Assembly (NCBI GenBank): GCA_041396585.1
Contig: JAWKYG010000001.1
Location: forward strand, 62,001-126,000
Reading direction: 5' to 3'
Length of the DNA stretch: 64,000 nucleotides
From: JAUIAI01 sp041396585
GTDB lineage: Bacteria > Pseudomonadota > Gammaproteobacteria > Burkholderiales > Burkholderiaceae_E
Under the pieces are notes generated by a model, which was not told the DNA's origin, ran no database searches, and saw only the letters and a program-made list of their open reading frames with translations. Below, piece by piece: positions 1-9,346 of this stretch (the stretch's first letter is position 1; each line of letters starts with the position of its first letter). The position numbers and the translations under genes were made by a program.

Positions 1-405
1 CATCATGGCCTTGAACGGATGATTCTCGCGGATCGTCTCGATCGAGAACTGCAGGTCTTCGGCGGTGATCGGCCGGCCGTCATGGAAGGTGGCGTTCTCG
101 CGCAGCTTCATGCGGATGCTGCGCGAGTCTTCGGACAGCTCCCAGCTCTCGGCCAGATACGGTTGCGGCTGCCATTTGGCGTTCATCAGCAAGGGGAAGG
201 CGAACAACTGCGCGGCCGGCTGCATCGTGGCGATGCCCGATTGAACGGCCGAGTTCAGATGGCGGGGCTTTTGCGTGGTGCCGATGACGATCAGGCCGCC
301 CTTGGCCTTCTGTGCCAGCACATGCATCGGAATACCGAACAGAGAGGTGGCCGAGCCCATCGCGCCCGCCTGGATGATCCGGCGGCGAATCAGATTGGTG
401 TCCAT
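1..405 (-). CDS. ABC transporter substrate-binding protein, family 5 (N-terminal part, runs off the window)
   Basis: The 135 visible codons match the start of a peptide/nickel-type (SBP_bac_5) solute-binding protein, which captures oligopeptides or related solutes in the periplasm for an ABC importer. The N-terminus has a twin-arginine-like signal (LIRRRIIQAGAMGSA), so Tat export is plausible. The family's typical stretch ending in a DGRPITAEDL-like motif (about residues 112-121) is present. A strong ribosome-binding site (GGAGGAGG) sits a few bases before the ATG at 405, which settles the start. The rest of the gene and its permease partners lie outside the window, so the substrate cannot be assigned. 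Confidence 0.85.
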   Translation of the reverse strand, partial: MDTNLIRRRIIQAGAMGSATSLFGIPMHVLAQKAKGGLIVIGTTQKPRHLNSAVQSGIATMQPAAQLFAFPLLMNAKWQPQPYLAESWELSEDSRSIRMKLRENATFHDGRPITAEDLQFSIETIRENHPFKAMM

Positions 406-433
406 TGAACTACCTCCTCCAAGATTGAGGCCG

Positions 434-460
434 GCCGGCAGGGGCTTAGCGCCTGCCGGC
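434..460. terminator. GC-rich hairpin between the GTPase and SBP genes
   Basis: Perfect 9-bp inverted repeat (GCCGGCAGG at 434-442, CCTGCCGGC at 452-460) with a 9-nt loop. It lies between the end of the COG0523 GTPase gene and the start of the binding-protein gene, both on the minus strand. There is no clear U-tract, so it may be a weak terminator, an attenuator or just a stable leader structure. Confidence 0.35.
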
Positions 461-522
461 GACATTTACCAGATCCCGATCAGCGCCGGGTTTGGAACCG
501 ATAGTAACCGCGCTTGCGATGA

Positions 523-1563
523 TCACAAATTTCTCTCGGCGGTAATTCGGAACTCCGGCAGTGCACTTTGCAATGCGCGCCGGTCGAGCCGTTCGCTCAG
601 GCCGATGACCACCAGCCTGCCGAGCCCATCGGCGGTGTCGCGGTCTAGCGGTTCATGCAGGCAGCGGCTGCCGAGCGCATGCACCACATGGAGGCGGCCG
701 GAACCATCGCGCAGCAGGCCCTTGGCCCGCTCGATGCCGAGCGCCGGCGCCGACAAGGCCTTGGCGAGAGCCGACGGATCGACGCCGTCGGGGCCGGTCA
801 GGGTGAGGCTCGTAAAGCGCTTTGCCGCGGGCCGCAGCGAGCGCGCCCGCAATTTCGTGGGGCGCTGGCCGGATGATTCATCGTCCGAGGCCCTTGCGTT
901 TGTGGCATCGGCTTGCCCACTGGCGAGGTGCGTGGGCGAGTCATTCGCGCCCGCGGCTCGAAGCACATCGGGCTCGAGCACGATCTCGATCGGTACATCG
1001 CCCTGTTCGGCGCGCAACTGAGTGGCCTTGTCATTGATCGCGCGCAGCCGCTCGCCAACCCGCGACAGGGCCGGTTCATCGAGTTCGGCCGCGTGGCTGA
1101 TCAGCAGCAGATCGGCGGCCGCAACCTGGCGTTCGATCGTGTCGGCGAGATAGCCGTCGGCCAGCAGGCCGGGCAGGCGTTCGCCCGAGACCAGGACCAC
1201 CACGGCCGCGCGGCGCAGGCCCGGGAACAGGCCGATCGTGGCCGCCACACTGCCGGGCAGCGCGACCCCGCTGGCCTCGAGCAGGACATGGTCGATATCG
1301 GAAAAACGCTCGCGCAGCTCGCCCAGGGTGGCGACCAGATCGCTGCCGATCGTGCAGCAGACGCAGCCACCGGCCAGTTGCAGCATATCTTCATCACCGC
1401 CCTCGATCAGATCGGCATCGATGGAGAGATCGCCGAAGTCATTGACCAGCACCGCCAGGCGTCGGCCCTGCGCCTGGCGCAACAGGCTGTTCACCAGGGT
1501 GGTCTTGCCGGCCCCGAGGTAGCCGCCGATCACGGTGACCGGCAGCCGCGGCATCGCGTTCAT
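523..1563 (-). CDS. CobW/COG0523-family GTPase, putative metal chaperone
   Basis: 346-aa G3E-type GTPase. The Walker A motif GGYLGAGKTT is at residues 13-22, the family's metal-binding CVCC motif at 67-70, and the switch-II-like LLEASG at about 94-99. Members of COG0523 insert or deliver metals (Zn, Co, Fe) to client enzymes in the cytoplasm. The guanine-specificity motif, normally NKxD, reads SHAAE at about residues 156-160, so nucleotide preference may be altered. A polar stretch around residues 205-235 sits before the C-terminal CobW domain. It starts 11 bp after the amidohydrolase stop on the same strand. Because amidohydrolases are metal enzymes, the GTPase could serve that neighbour, but this is only inferred from position. 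Confidence 0.85.
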   Translation of the reverse strand: MNAMPRLPVTVIGGYLGAGKTTLVNSLLRQAQGRRLAVLVNDFGDLSIDADLIEGGDEDMLQLAGGCVCCTIGSDLVATLGELRERFSDIDHVLLEASGVALPGSVAATIGLFPGLRRAAVVVLVSGERLPGLLADGYLADTIERQVAAADLLLISHAAELDEPALSRVGERLRAINDKATQLRAEQGDVPIEIVLEPDVLRAAGANDSPTHLASGQADATNARASDDESSGQRPTKLRARSLRPAAKRFTSLTLTGPDGVDPSALAKALSAPALGIERAKGLLRDGSGRLHVVHALGSRCLHEPLDRDTADGLGRLVVIGLSERLDRRALQSALPEFRITAERNL

Positions 1564-1574
1564 CCGGGCCGGTG

Positions 1575-3218
1575 TCAGGCCTGCACGGCCTGATTGATCT
1601 CGCCGCCCACCACCGTGCCCCAGATGCGCACATCGCGCAAAGACTCCGGGGCGATCTCGGTCGGATCGTCCTCGAGGACAGCGAAATCCGCGCGTTTGCC
1701 GGTTTCGATCGAACCGATTTCATGATCGAGCTTGAGCGTATAGGCCGCGCCCAGGGTGATCGCATAGAGGGCGTCTGCCACCGGAATACGCTGGGCCTCG
1801 CCCAGCACGCGGCCGCTGCTGGTCAGCCGGTTGACCGCGCACCAGGCCGTGAACAGCGGCCCGAGCGGGGTCACCGGGGCGTCCGAGTGAATCGCGAACG
1901 GCACGCCCGTGGCCAGCGCGGTGGCGCAGGCGTTCATGCGCTCCGCGCGCTCGGGGCCGACCGTTTGCGAGTAGTGCTCATCGCCCCAGTAGAACGCATG
2001 ATTGGCGAACAGGTTCACGCACATGCCCAGCGCCTTCATGCGTCTGAACTGGGCGGCATTGGCCAGCTGGCAGTGCTGGAATGTGTACCGGTGATCGGCC
2101 AGCGACTGCCCGCGTGCCACCTCGGTCATCGTGTCGAGCACGAGCTCGGTGGCCTCGTCGCCATTGGTGTGCATGTGGATCTGGATGCCCTCGCGCAGGC
2201 CGAGCGTGAGGATCTCGCGCAGTTCTTCGCGGGTGGTGTACCAGAGGCCGTTGGGCGCGCCGTTGTAGTAGCCGGGCCAGCGCAGGCGGGCGGAGAAGCC
2301 CTGGATCGAGCCGTCCATGACCAGCTTGATGCGGCCCATCAGCAGTTTGTCGGTGGATTGGCCGACGACCGCCTTGGCCCGGGCCACGCAGTCCTTGACC
2401 GTGATCGCATTGAGCCGCACCAGGGGCACCAAACGCACACGGAAATCCGGATCCGCGGTGGTTTTGAGCATGGTCTCGACCACGTCTGGCGACATCGGGC
2501 TGGCCAGGTCCGTCGCGGTGGTGACCCCCTTGCGAACGCACAGGCGTGAGAAGCGCATCAGCCCCTCGTGATTGGCACCGAGAAAGTTGCGATCCAGCGG
2601 CGTTTTCCTGGACACCGGTGTCATCGCGTCGGGGCCCTTGAGCTCGCCGGTGGGAATGCCATCTTCGCCCAGCGGCAGGCCGGGGTGCTCGATGCCCTCG
2701 CGCAGCCAGTCCACGGCCCGCAGGCCGGCACTGTTGGTGTTGATGATGTGGCCGCTGGCATGCATCACCGCGACGATACGGGTGTCCGAGACGCGGTCCA
2801 GGTCGGCGCGCACGCAACGCCGGTCGTGGAAGTAGATCGGATCCAGCCCCCAGGCCACCAGCGGTGTTTCGGCATCGGGCATCGCGCGCTCGGCCTCGAT
2901 CAGGCGTTGCACGACATCCTCGAGATTCTTCGCGCCCGGCCACAGCTTGCCGTCGGGATCCATACGGTCGTGGAAGCCCACATAGGTGAACTTCCAGAGT
3001 GCGCCTTCCATCACATGGCTGTGACCCTCGACCAGGCCGGGCATCAGGACCTTGTCGGCGAAGCGATCATCGATGCTGGCCGGGCCCCAGCTCTGCAGCT
3101 CCTGCAACGTCCCTGCGGCCAGGATGCGGCCATCGCGCACCGCGACATGATCGACCACGGGTCGGTTCGGGTTCATCGTGATGATCTTGCGCGCGCGGTA
3201 GATGACCGTTTCGCCCAT
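1575..3218 (-). CDS. Amidohydrolase family protein (YtcJ/Amidohydro_3 type)
   Basis: 547-aa metal-dependent hydrolase of the urease-like amidohydrolase superfamily. The metal-binding HxH is at residues 66-68 (GLVEGHSH). Further family signatures are HMHTNGD, HRYTFQH and the late aspartate in FAIHSDAP. The N-terminal (about 1-58) and C-terminal segments form the small beta-sandwich, with the TIM barrel between them. No signal peptide is visible, so it is cytoplasmic. Such proteins hydrolyse amides, esters or N-formyl compounds, and the substrate here is unknown. GGAG lies 7-8 bases before the ATG. It probably forms a two-gene operon with the COG0523 GTPase. Confidence 0.85.
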   Translation of the reverse strand: MGETVIYRARKIITMNPNRPVVDHVAVRDGRILAAGTLQELQSWGPASIDDRFADKVLMPGLVEGHSHVMEGALWKFTYVGFHDRMDPDGKLWPGAKNLEDVVQRLIEAERAMPDAETPLVAWGLDPIYFHDRRCVRADLDRVSDTRIVAVMHASGHIINTNSAGLRAVDWLREGIEHPGLPLGEDGIPTGELKGPDAMTPVSRKTPLDRNFLGANHEGLMRFSRLCVRKGVTTATDLASPMSPDVVETMLKTTADPDFRVRLVPLVRLNAITVKDCVARAKAVVGQSTDKLLMGRIKLVMDGSIQGFSARLRWPGYYNGAPNGLWYTTREELREILTLGLREGIQIHMHTNGDEATELVLDTMTEVARGQSLADHRYTFQHCQLANAAQFRRMKALGMCVNLFANHAFYWGDEHYSQTVGPERAERMNACATALATGVPFAIHSDAPVTPLGPLFTAWCAVNRLTSSGRVLGEAQRIPVADALYAITLGAAYTLKLDHEIGSIETGKRADFAVLEDDPTEIAPESLRDVRIWGTVVGGEINQAVQA

Positions 3219-3303
3219 GGCTGGCTCCGATTGGAAGAATTGATCGATCGATTATGGCGCAATCGCGGCGCCCGCCCTGCGCGGGAGCGGCCCCGGGGGC
3301 CGA

Positions 3304-3780
3304 TCACAATGGCAGGGCCGAGGTGTGTTTGATCTCCTTCAGCACCAGATTGGTATGGATGCGTGAGATGCCGGGAAGATCGAACAGGAACTCATCGAGA
3401 AACCGGTTGTAGGCGTCGGCATCCGTGCAGAGCACCCGCAGGTGATAGTCCGCATCGCCGGTGGTCGCAAAGCATTCGAGGACCTCGGGCCGGTCGAGGA
3501 TGCGCGCCACGAATGTCTCGACATGGGACCGGTCATGGCGCGACAGTGACACATGGACGATGGCCGAGAAGCCGAGGCCGGCCGCGCGCGGATCGAGCTC
3601 ACAGGCATAGCGGCGCACGAGCCCGGCCTGCTCGAACGCGCGTATCCGGCGCCAGCAGGCCGACGTGGACATGCCGACCCGCTCGGCCATCTCGGCATGG
3701 GGCAGGCGGCAGTCCTGCTGCAGCAGGGCGAGCAATGCACGGTCCCGGCGGTTCAGGGTGAGAGCGGATGGTTGTTTCAT
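3304..3780 (-). CDS. Lrp/AsnC family transcriptional regulator
   Basis: 158-aa protein starting MKQPSALTLNRRD. An N-terminal winged helix-turn-helix (about residues 8-60, with MAERVGMSTSACWRRI as the recognition region) is followed by an AsnC/RAM ligand-binding domain (about 70-150). The reading frame is open upstream, but the family length and the Lrp-like start favour the ATG at 3780. It is transcribed divergently from the indolepyruvate ferredoxin oxidoreductase gene across about 130 bp. Lrp-type regulators sense amino acids or 2-oxo acids and often control the adjacent divergent catabolic gene, so it likely regulates that gene. This is inference from context. Confidence 0.9.
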   Translation of the reverse strand: MKQPSALTLNRRDRALLALLQQDCRLPHAEMAERVGMSTSACWRRIRAFEQAGLVRRYACELDPRAAGLGFSAIVHVSLSRHDRSHVETFVARILDRPEVLECFATTGDADYHLRVLCTDADAYNRFLDEFLFDLPGISRIHTNLVLKEIKHTSALPL

Positions 3781-3911
3781 GAAATACGCTGATGTTGAAT
3801 CCCTTTGCCATCGTAACCCTTGTAAGCGCGCAGATCTGGGCAAATGTTTCGCGCGTTCAGGCATAGACTGGCTGCATCTGCCCAGGCGCATTCGATCGGG
3901 GGGTGAATCCC

Positions 3912-5430
3912 ATGCCAGATGACCAGCACGACACCGGCCTCACACTGCCGCCGCCCGCGGCCGCGCCCGCACCCGGTGGTGCCGGCGCGGCCGGTACCGC
4001 CACCTTGGCCGACTACCGGCTCGATGACCGCTACCGGCGCACCCGGGGGCGGGTGTTCCTGACCGGCACCCAGGCGCTGGTGCGCGTGCTGCTCGAGCAG
4101 GCGCGCCGCGATCGTGCCCTCGGCCTGAACACCGGTGGTTTTGTCTCCGGCTATCGCGGCTCGCCACTCGGCGCGGTCGATCTCGAGCTCTGGCGGGCCG
4201 CGGACACCATCCGCGAGGCCGGCATCGAGTTTCTGCCGGCGGTCAATGAAGACCTGGCCGCGACCGCGGTGCTCGGATCGCAGCAGGTGGAGACCGACCC
4301 GGAGCGGACCGTCGACGGCGTGTTCGCACTCTGGTATGGCAAGGGGCCGGGTGTCGATCGCGCCGGCGACGCGCTCAAGCACGGCAACGCGTATGGCAGT
4401 TCGCCGCACGGCGGTGTGCTGGTCGTGGCCGGCGATGACCATGGCTGCGTCTCATCATCGATGCCGCACCAGAGCGATGTCGCATTCATGGCCTGGTTCA
4501 TGCCCACGCTGAATCCCTCGTCGGTGGCCGAGTATCTCGCCTTTGGCGAATACGGCTACGCGATGAGCCGATTCACCGGGATGTGGGTCGGCTTCAAGGC
4601 GATCTCGGAGACGGTCGAGTCGGCGGCCTCGGTCGAGCTGCAGCCGCCGCGTGAATTCATCACCCCGGATTTCACGCCACCGCCCGAGGGTCTGCACTAT
4701 CGCTGGCCCGATCTGCCGAGCCCGGCGATCGAGGCACGCATGCAGGCCAAGAAGGATGCGGTCTATGCGTTTGCCGAGGCCAATCCGATCGATCGTCGCA
4801 TCTATGATCTGGCCGATGCCTCGTATGGCATCGTCACCACCGGCAAGGCCCATGGGGATCTGATGGAGGCCCTGCGTCTGCTCGGGCTGAACGAGGCCGA
4901 GTGCCGACGACTGGGCATCGATATCTACAAGGTGGGTATGGTCTGGCCGCTGGCGCGCCGCGACGCCCTGGCGTTCGTGCGCGGCAAGCGCGAGATCCTG
5001 GTCATCGAGGAAAAGCGCGGGATCATCGAGAGCCAGTTCAAGGAATCCTTTTACGATTATCCGGGCGACAAACCGCAGCGCATGGTCGGCAAGCAGGACG
5101 AGAACGGCCACGACCTGGTGCCCTGGATCGGCGAACTCTCGCCGCGTCGGCTGGCCGGAATCGTCGCCGCCCGGCTGGACGGGCTCTTTCCCGGCCACGA
5201 TTTCAAGAAGCGCGCGGCGCGCATGAGTGCGCGCGAGCCGGGCGCATTGTTGACCCAGGGTGCACCGCGTACCCCGTACTTTTGCTCGAGGCTGCCCGCA
5301 CAACACCTCGACCCGCGTCCTGACGGCTCGCAGGCCCTGGCCGGGATCGGCTGCCACTTCATGGCCAGCTGGATGAACCGCAACACGACCTCGCTGATCC
5401 AGATGGGTGGCGAGGGGGGTGAACTGGGGC
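3912..5430 (+). pseudogene. Indolepyruvate ferredoxin oxidoreductase, N-terminal part (frameshifted)
   Basis: First half of a fused alpha/gamma indolepyruvate (aryl-pyruvate):ferredoxin oxidoreductase, a cytoplasmic thiamine-diphosphate and iron-sulfur enzyme that decarboxylates arylpyruvates to aryl-acetyl-CoA. Clear family stretches are FVSGYRGSPLGAVD, VNEDLAATAVLGSQQ, ALKHGNAYGSSPHGG and GDDHGCVSS. The ATG at 3912 follows GGGGGTGA; a GTG at 3903 is in frame but less likely. The expected MGGEGVNW-type motif is broken: a run of six G at 5414-5419 shifts the frame, and a second shift follows within about 12 bases, after which the protein continues in another frame. Two indels so close together could be sequencing error in G runs. 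Confidence 0.85.
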
Positions 5431-5431
5431 G

Positions 5432-7399
5432 TTCCGCTTCAACGGCCGCGCACACGTGTTTCAGAACCTGGGTGAGGGCACCTACTATCACTCGGGCTCG
5501 ATGGCGATCCGCCAGGCGATCGCCGCCGGCACGAACATCACCTACAAGATCCTCTTCAACGATGCCGTGGCCATGACCGGTGGCCAACCGGTGGACGGGC
5601 CCGTGAGTGTGCCGGCAATCGCACAATCGGTGCGCGCGGAGGGCGTGGGCCGGATCGCGGTGGTCAGCGATGATCCCGCGCAATTCGAGGCGCGGCAGTT
5701 TCCCGCCGGTGTCACCTTCCACGAGCGGCGCGAACTGGATTATGTGCAGCGCGAATTGCGTGAGATTGCCGGGGTGACCGTGCTGATCTACGCGCAGCCC
5801 TGCGCAACCGAACTGCGCCGCAAACGCAAGCGCGGACAGGCCAGTGAACCCGCCGAGCAGGTGATGATCAATCCGCTGGTCTGCGAGGGCTGCGGCGACT
5901 GCTCGGTCGCATCCAACTGCCTCAGTGTGGAGCCGATCGAAACCCCGTTGGGCCGCAAGCGGCGGATCAATCCGTCCACCTGCAACAAGGACATGAGCTG
6001 CCTCGAGGGCTTTTGCCCGAGCTTCGTGACCGTGCTGGGGCAGGCGAAAAGCCATTACCGGTGCCCGGGCTCGGTGACCCGATCGCATTGTCGGCCGACC
6101 TGCCCGCACCGCCGTCGTCCGAGCTGGAGCATCCCTGAACTGCTCGTCACCGGGGTCGGCGGCACCGGCGTCATCACGGTCGGCGCGATCATTGCCATGG
6201 CCGCACACCTCGAGGGTCGCGGAGTCTCGGTTCTGGATTTCACCGGCTTCGCACAAAAGTTCGGGCCGGTGCTCAGTTATCTGAAGCTGGCCCGCTCGCC
6301 GGCGGATCTGCATTCGGTGCGGATCGACACCGGCGCGGCCGATGCCCTGATCGGCTGCGACATGGTGGTCTCGGTGAGCGAGAAGGCCAATGCCTGCATG
6401 CGCGCCGGCACCCGCGCCGTCGTCAACACGGCCGCCATGCCCACCGGTGAAATCGTGCGCGAGCGCGACGCATCGCTGAACATCGAGGCCAAGCTGGTGG
6501 CGCTGGCCTCGCGGATTCAACAGGATCCGATCCCGGCACTGGATGCCAACCGGCTGGCACAGTCGCTGCTCGGCGACACCGTCTACGCCAACATGTTGAT
6601 GCTGGGCCTGGCCTGGCAAAGCGGGCTCGTGCCGCTTGGCCTGGCGGCGATCGAGGCGGCGATCCGCCTCAATGACGTCCAGGTGGACAGGAATCTGCAG
6701 GCCTTCGCCTGGGGCCGGCTGGCAGCCAGGCCGAATGCACAGCTGCAGGCCTTGATGAACGGGTCCGCACCGTCTGCGGCCACGCTCGATGCGCTGATCG
6801 AAACGCGCGCCGCGTTCCTTGCCGACTACCAGGATGATCGTTGGGCGAACCGCTACCGGCGGCTCGTGCAGAGAGATGCGCCAGGCCGAATCCCCGCTGG
6901 GTAGCGAGCAGCTCACCCGGGCCGTGGCGCTGGGCCATTTCCGGCTGATGTCGCTGAAGGACGAGTACGAGGTGGCGCGTCTGCACCGGCACCCGGATTT
7001 CATCGCCGAGCTCGATGCCCGCTTTCAGCCCGGGTATCGGATGACACATCATCTCGCGCCCCGGGCCTGACCCGCGGCACCGACTCCGTGGGCGACCCGC
7101 CAAGCGGCGCTTCGGGCCCTGGGTGCGGCAAGTGTTCAAACCGATGGCCGCGGCGCTGCTGCGCGGCGGCCCGTTGGACCTCACCCGGTTCAGCCGGGAG
7201 CGACGCGAGGCGCGCCATGGTCGACTGGCACGAACGCCTGGTCGACGGCTGGTTGGACAGGCTGAGCCAGGAGAATCTGGCCGGGCGGGTGGCGCAGGCA
7301 GCGCGCATCGACGAGATTCGTGGCTTCGGGCCGGTTCGCGCGGCCGCGGCCGCGCGGGTGCGGGCGGCGCTCCGCCGAGGACTGATTCGCGCCGGATAG
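5432..7399 (+). pseudogene. Indolepyruvate ferredoxin oxidoreductase, C-terminal part (several frameshifts)
   Basis: Continuation of the same enzyme. The frame carrying HVFQNLGEGTYYHSG runs to 6904 and contains ferredoxin-like cysteines (LVCEGCGDCSVASNC and CNKDMSCLEGFC) followed by the gamma domain (LLVTGVGGTGVITVGA). Between about 6045 and 6135 a pair of compensating shifts replaces the expected linker. Near 6880 the frame changes again to carry AVALGHFRLMSLKDEYEVARL. Near 7070-7200 two more shifts are needed to read the family's C-terminus (FGPWVRQVFKPMAA, then DEIRGFGPVRAAA, ending at 7399). Gene content is thus complete but not translatable as given. Either the locus is decayed or the assembly has indels; the otherwise conserved sequence favours the latter or very recent loss. 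Confidence 0.8.
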
Positions 7400-7430
7400 T
7401 GTCTCGGTGCGCCGGGCGCCCGGCCGGCGC

Positions 7431-7511
7431 ATGTCGCGCACGATGCTGCGTTATGCGATCGAGCGCTTTCCTCCCGCCTTGCGGCGCCACTATCTCGAAT
7501 CGACGCGCTGA
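7431..7511 (+). pseudogene. Possible C-terminal remnant of an AlkD-like DNA alkylation repair protein
   Basis: A 26-codon segment (MSRTMLRYAIERFP and on to a TGA) resembles the C-terminal tail of HEAT-repeat DNA alkylation repair proteins, where an M-RT-LRYA-ER pattern is common. No upstream part of such a gene is present, since the indolepyruvate oxidoreductase ends just before. It is read as a leftover fragment; the match is short, so confidence is low. Confidence 0.3.
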
Positions 7512-7578
7512 CCCGACACCGAAGCCAGCGCGTTTTCGTGGTTTACTTCCCCCGGCAGAGTCAACCCAGGAGACAGGT

Positions 7579-7923
7579 ATGTCCAGCGAAACGTCTTACG
7601 TGATGATCGCCTCGATGGATGTCGAGGCAGAGAAGGAGGCCTTGTTCAATGAGGTCTATGACGAACATGTCCGCTTCTTGCTGGAGGTGCCCGGGGTGAG
7701 GTCGGTCACCCGGCTCAAGGGCGAGCCGTTTCGCCTGGCGATCGCCGGCGGCACGAAGGAGATGCCGCCGCCATCGCCGGTCTACACGGCGATCTATGAG
7801 ATCGACTCACCCGATGTGCCGGCAAGTGAGCAGTGGGCGGCCGCGGTAGAGCGCGGCCGTTGGGCGGAGGAGGTTCGTCCGTTCACCCGCAATCGCATGC
7901 ATGCGATGTACAAGAAGGTCTGA
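7579..7923 (+). CDS. Small dimeric alpha/beta-barrel (EthD/Dabb-like) protein
   Basis: 114-aa protein with the layout of a single ferredoxin-like alpha+beta domain. A strand (YVMIASMDV) is followed by an amphipathic helix (EKEALFNEVYDEHVRFLLEVPGV), then strands (VRSVTRLKG, YTAIYEID) and a second helix. This resembles EthD, Dabb and monooxygenase-like proteins, which act in degradation or polyketide pathways or stabilise partners. A good ribosome-binding site (AGGAGA) precedes the ATG at 7579. It lies 34 bp before the SDR gene and likely shares its transcript. A longer protein with two such domains is encoded at 9347. The substrate is unknown. Confidence 0.65.
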   Translation: MSSETSYVMIASMDVEAEKEALFNEVYDEHVRFLLEVPGVRSVTRLKGEPFRLAIAGGTKEMPPPSPVYTAIYEIDSPDVPASEQWAAAVERGRWAEEVRPFTRNRMHAMYKKV

Positions 7924-7957
7924 GGGTCGAAGAACCCCGGCCGGCGCGGAGGCAACG

Positions 7958-8731
7958 ATGGCGGATGATTCGCGGGTTTGTCTGGTCCTGGGGGCGGGCG
8001 CTGGCATCGGCGGGCACGTGGCCCGGCGTTTTGCCAGCGGCGGCTATCACGCGGTGCTGTGCCGCCGCTCCGATCAGCCGGGCCTGGCCCGACAGGTTGC
8101 CGCGATCGAGGCCGATGGCGGGCGTGCCAGCGGCAGGATGCTCAATGCCGTGGAGGAGGGCAGCATCGAGCATCTGGTGGACGAGGTCGAGCGCGGGATC
8201 GGCCCGGTGCACTGTGCGGTGTTCAACCTCGGTGCCCAGATCGGCAATCGCGCACTTGCCGATACGTCAGCCAAGGCCTTCGAACTCGGCTGGCGCATGG
8301 CAACCTTCGCCTTGTTCCGACTGGCCCGTGAACTGTTGCCGCGGATGAGCGCGCGCGGCGATGGCACGTTGCTGGTGACCTCGGCAACCGCCGCGATGCG
8401 CGGCAATACCGGTCAGCATTCTCATGCGGCCGCGATGGCCGGTCGCCGCATGCTGTGCCAGACGCTCAATGCGGAGTTTGCACCGCAAGGCGTGCATGTC
8501 GCACACATCGTGGTCGACGGTGCGGTCGAGGCTCCCGATACGCTGGGCAGACTGCTCGGTCCCGAGCGCTTCCAGGCGCTGGTCGCCGAGCGCGGCGGCA
8601 CTCACGACGGCATGCTCAAGCCGGAGCACCTGGCGCAGACCTACTGGCATCTGGCGCACCAGCATCGGTCCGCATGGACGCATGAGATCGATCTGCGACC
8701 GTTCTCGATCCAGCCCTGGTGGAACAGCTGA
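7958..8731 (+). CDS. SDR-family oxidoreductase-like protein lacking the usual catalytic Tyr/Lys
   Basis: 257-aa short-chain dehydrogenase/reductase fold. The dinucleotide-binding glycine motif is near the N-terminus (LVLGAGAGIGGHVARRFA), the NxGA-like FNLGAQIG sits mid-protein, and the serine strand reads LLVTSATAAMRG. Where classical SDRs have YxxxK, this one reads HAAAM (in HSHAAAMAGRRML). The catalytic tyrosine and lysine are therefore missing and normal SDR chemistry is doubtful. GGAGG lies about 6 bases before the ATG at 7958. It follows the small barrel protein closely on the same strand. It may be a binding protein, a regulator, or an enzyme using other residues. Confidence 0.85.
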   Translation: MADDSRVCLVLGAGAGIGGHVARRFASGGYHAVLCRRSDQPGLARQVAAIEADGGRASGRMLNAVEEGSIEHLVDEVERGIGPVHCAVFNLGAQIGNRALADTSAKAFELGWRMATFALFRLARELLPRMSARGDGTLLVTSATAAMRGNTGQHSHAAAMAGRRMLCQTLNAEFAPQGVHVAHIVVDGAVEAPDTLGRLLGPERFQALVAERGGTHDGMLKPEHLAQTYWHLAHQHRSAWTHEIDLRPFSIQPWWNS

Positions 8732-8753
8732 GCCGGCTGTGTGGCGCGCGGGC

Positions 8754-9224
8754 TCAGCAGCGGCTGTAGAAGTAGGTCCAGAAGCGGCGGTTGGGCAAGG
8801 GATCGGGCAGGCCGCGTTCGCGTATGAAGCGCCCGGCAAGCCGATAGGCTTCGCCTTCCGCGGCGGCCCGGCACGGCAGCCGTTCGATCTCACCGGTTCG
8901 ATACTGCACATGGTGAACCAGTTCGTGCAACAGGCGTTCCTGGAAGTACGGATTGGCCAGCTTGTCCGCGTATTTGCCGGCCCGTGGTGCAAGCTGGGCG
9001 GCGAGTACATAGATCGTGCCGGTGTCCGCCGCCGTCGGGTCGTACAGCGCGATCACGCGTTCGTTCACCTCCGGGGTCTTGGCCGTCAGGCCGGAGTGCC
9101 GATACATTTCCCGTGTGATTTCCGTCGGTGTCATCTCGATGACCTTCGGTAACTCGACGCCCTCGACATTCAGCGTCGAGTGTGTGCCGATCCAGACGAG
9201 CAGGGAAAGGAGGAGCGCTTCCAT
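8754..9224 (-). CDS. Exported HExxH-containing protein (DUF6647-like)
   Basis: 156-aa protein with a short hydrophobic N-terminus (MEALLLSLLVWIGTHS) suited to a signal peptide or anchor. The zinc-protease-type motif HELVHH, at about residues 100-105 and followed by Q, suggests metal binding. The remainder (PNRRFWTYFYSRC at the end) resembles small uncharacterised proteins of Proteobacteria. GGAG lies 6 bases before the ATG. It is convergent with the SDR gene, 22 bp apart. Peptidase activity is not established, because small HExxH proteins are often uncharacterised. Confidence 0.65.
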   Translation of the reverse strand: MEALLLSLLVWIGTHSTLNVEGVELPKVIEMTPTEITREMYRHSGLTAKTPEVNERVIALYDPTAADTGTIYVLAAQLAPRAGKYADKLANPYFQERLLHELVHHVQYRTGEIERLPCRAAAEGEAYRLAGRFIRERGLPDPLPNRRFWTYFYSRC

Positions 9225-9346
9225 GGCATGCTCCGGTGCAGTCGCGGCGATGCCTCAGCGTAGGCAATGTCATGGCGGCTGACATCCACAGGAGTGACCA
9301 GGATCGGCACTCCGGGCGCAACACCTGACCAACCGGGCATGAATCG

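Noticed and set aside
5057..7003. 648-codon open frame on the minus strand
   Set aside because: It is antisense to the indolepyruvate oxidoreductase, shows no family motifs and is rich in residues typical of shadow frames in G+C-rich DNA.
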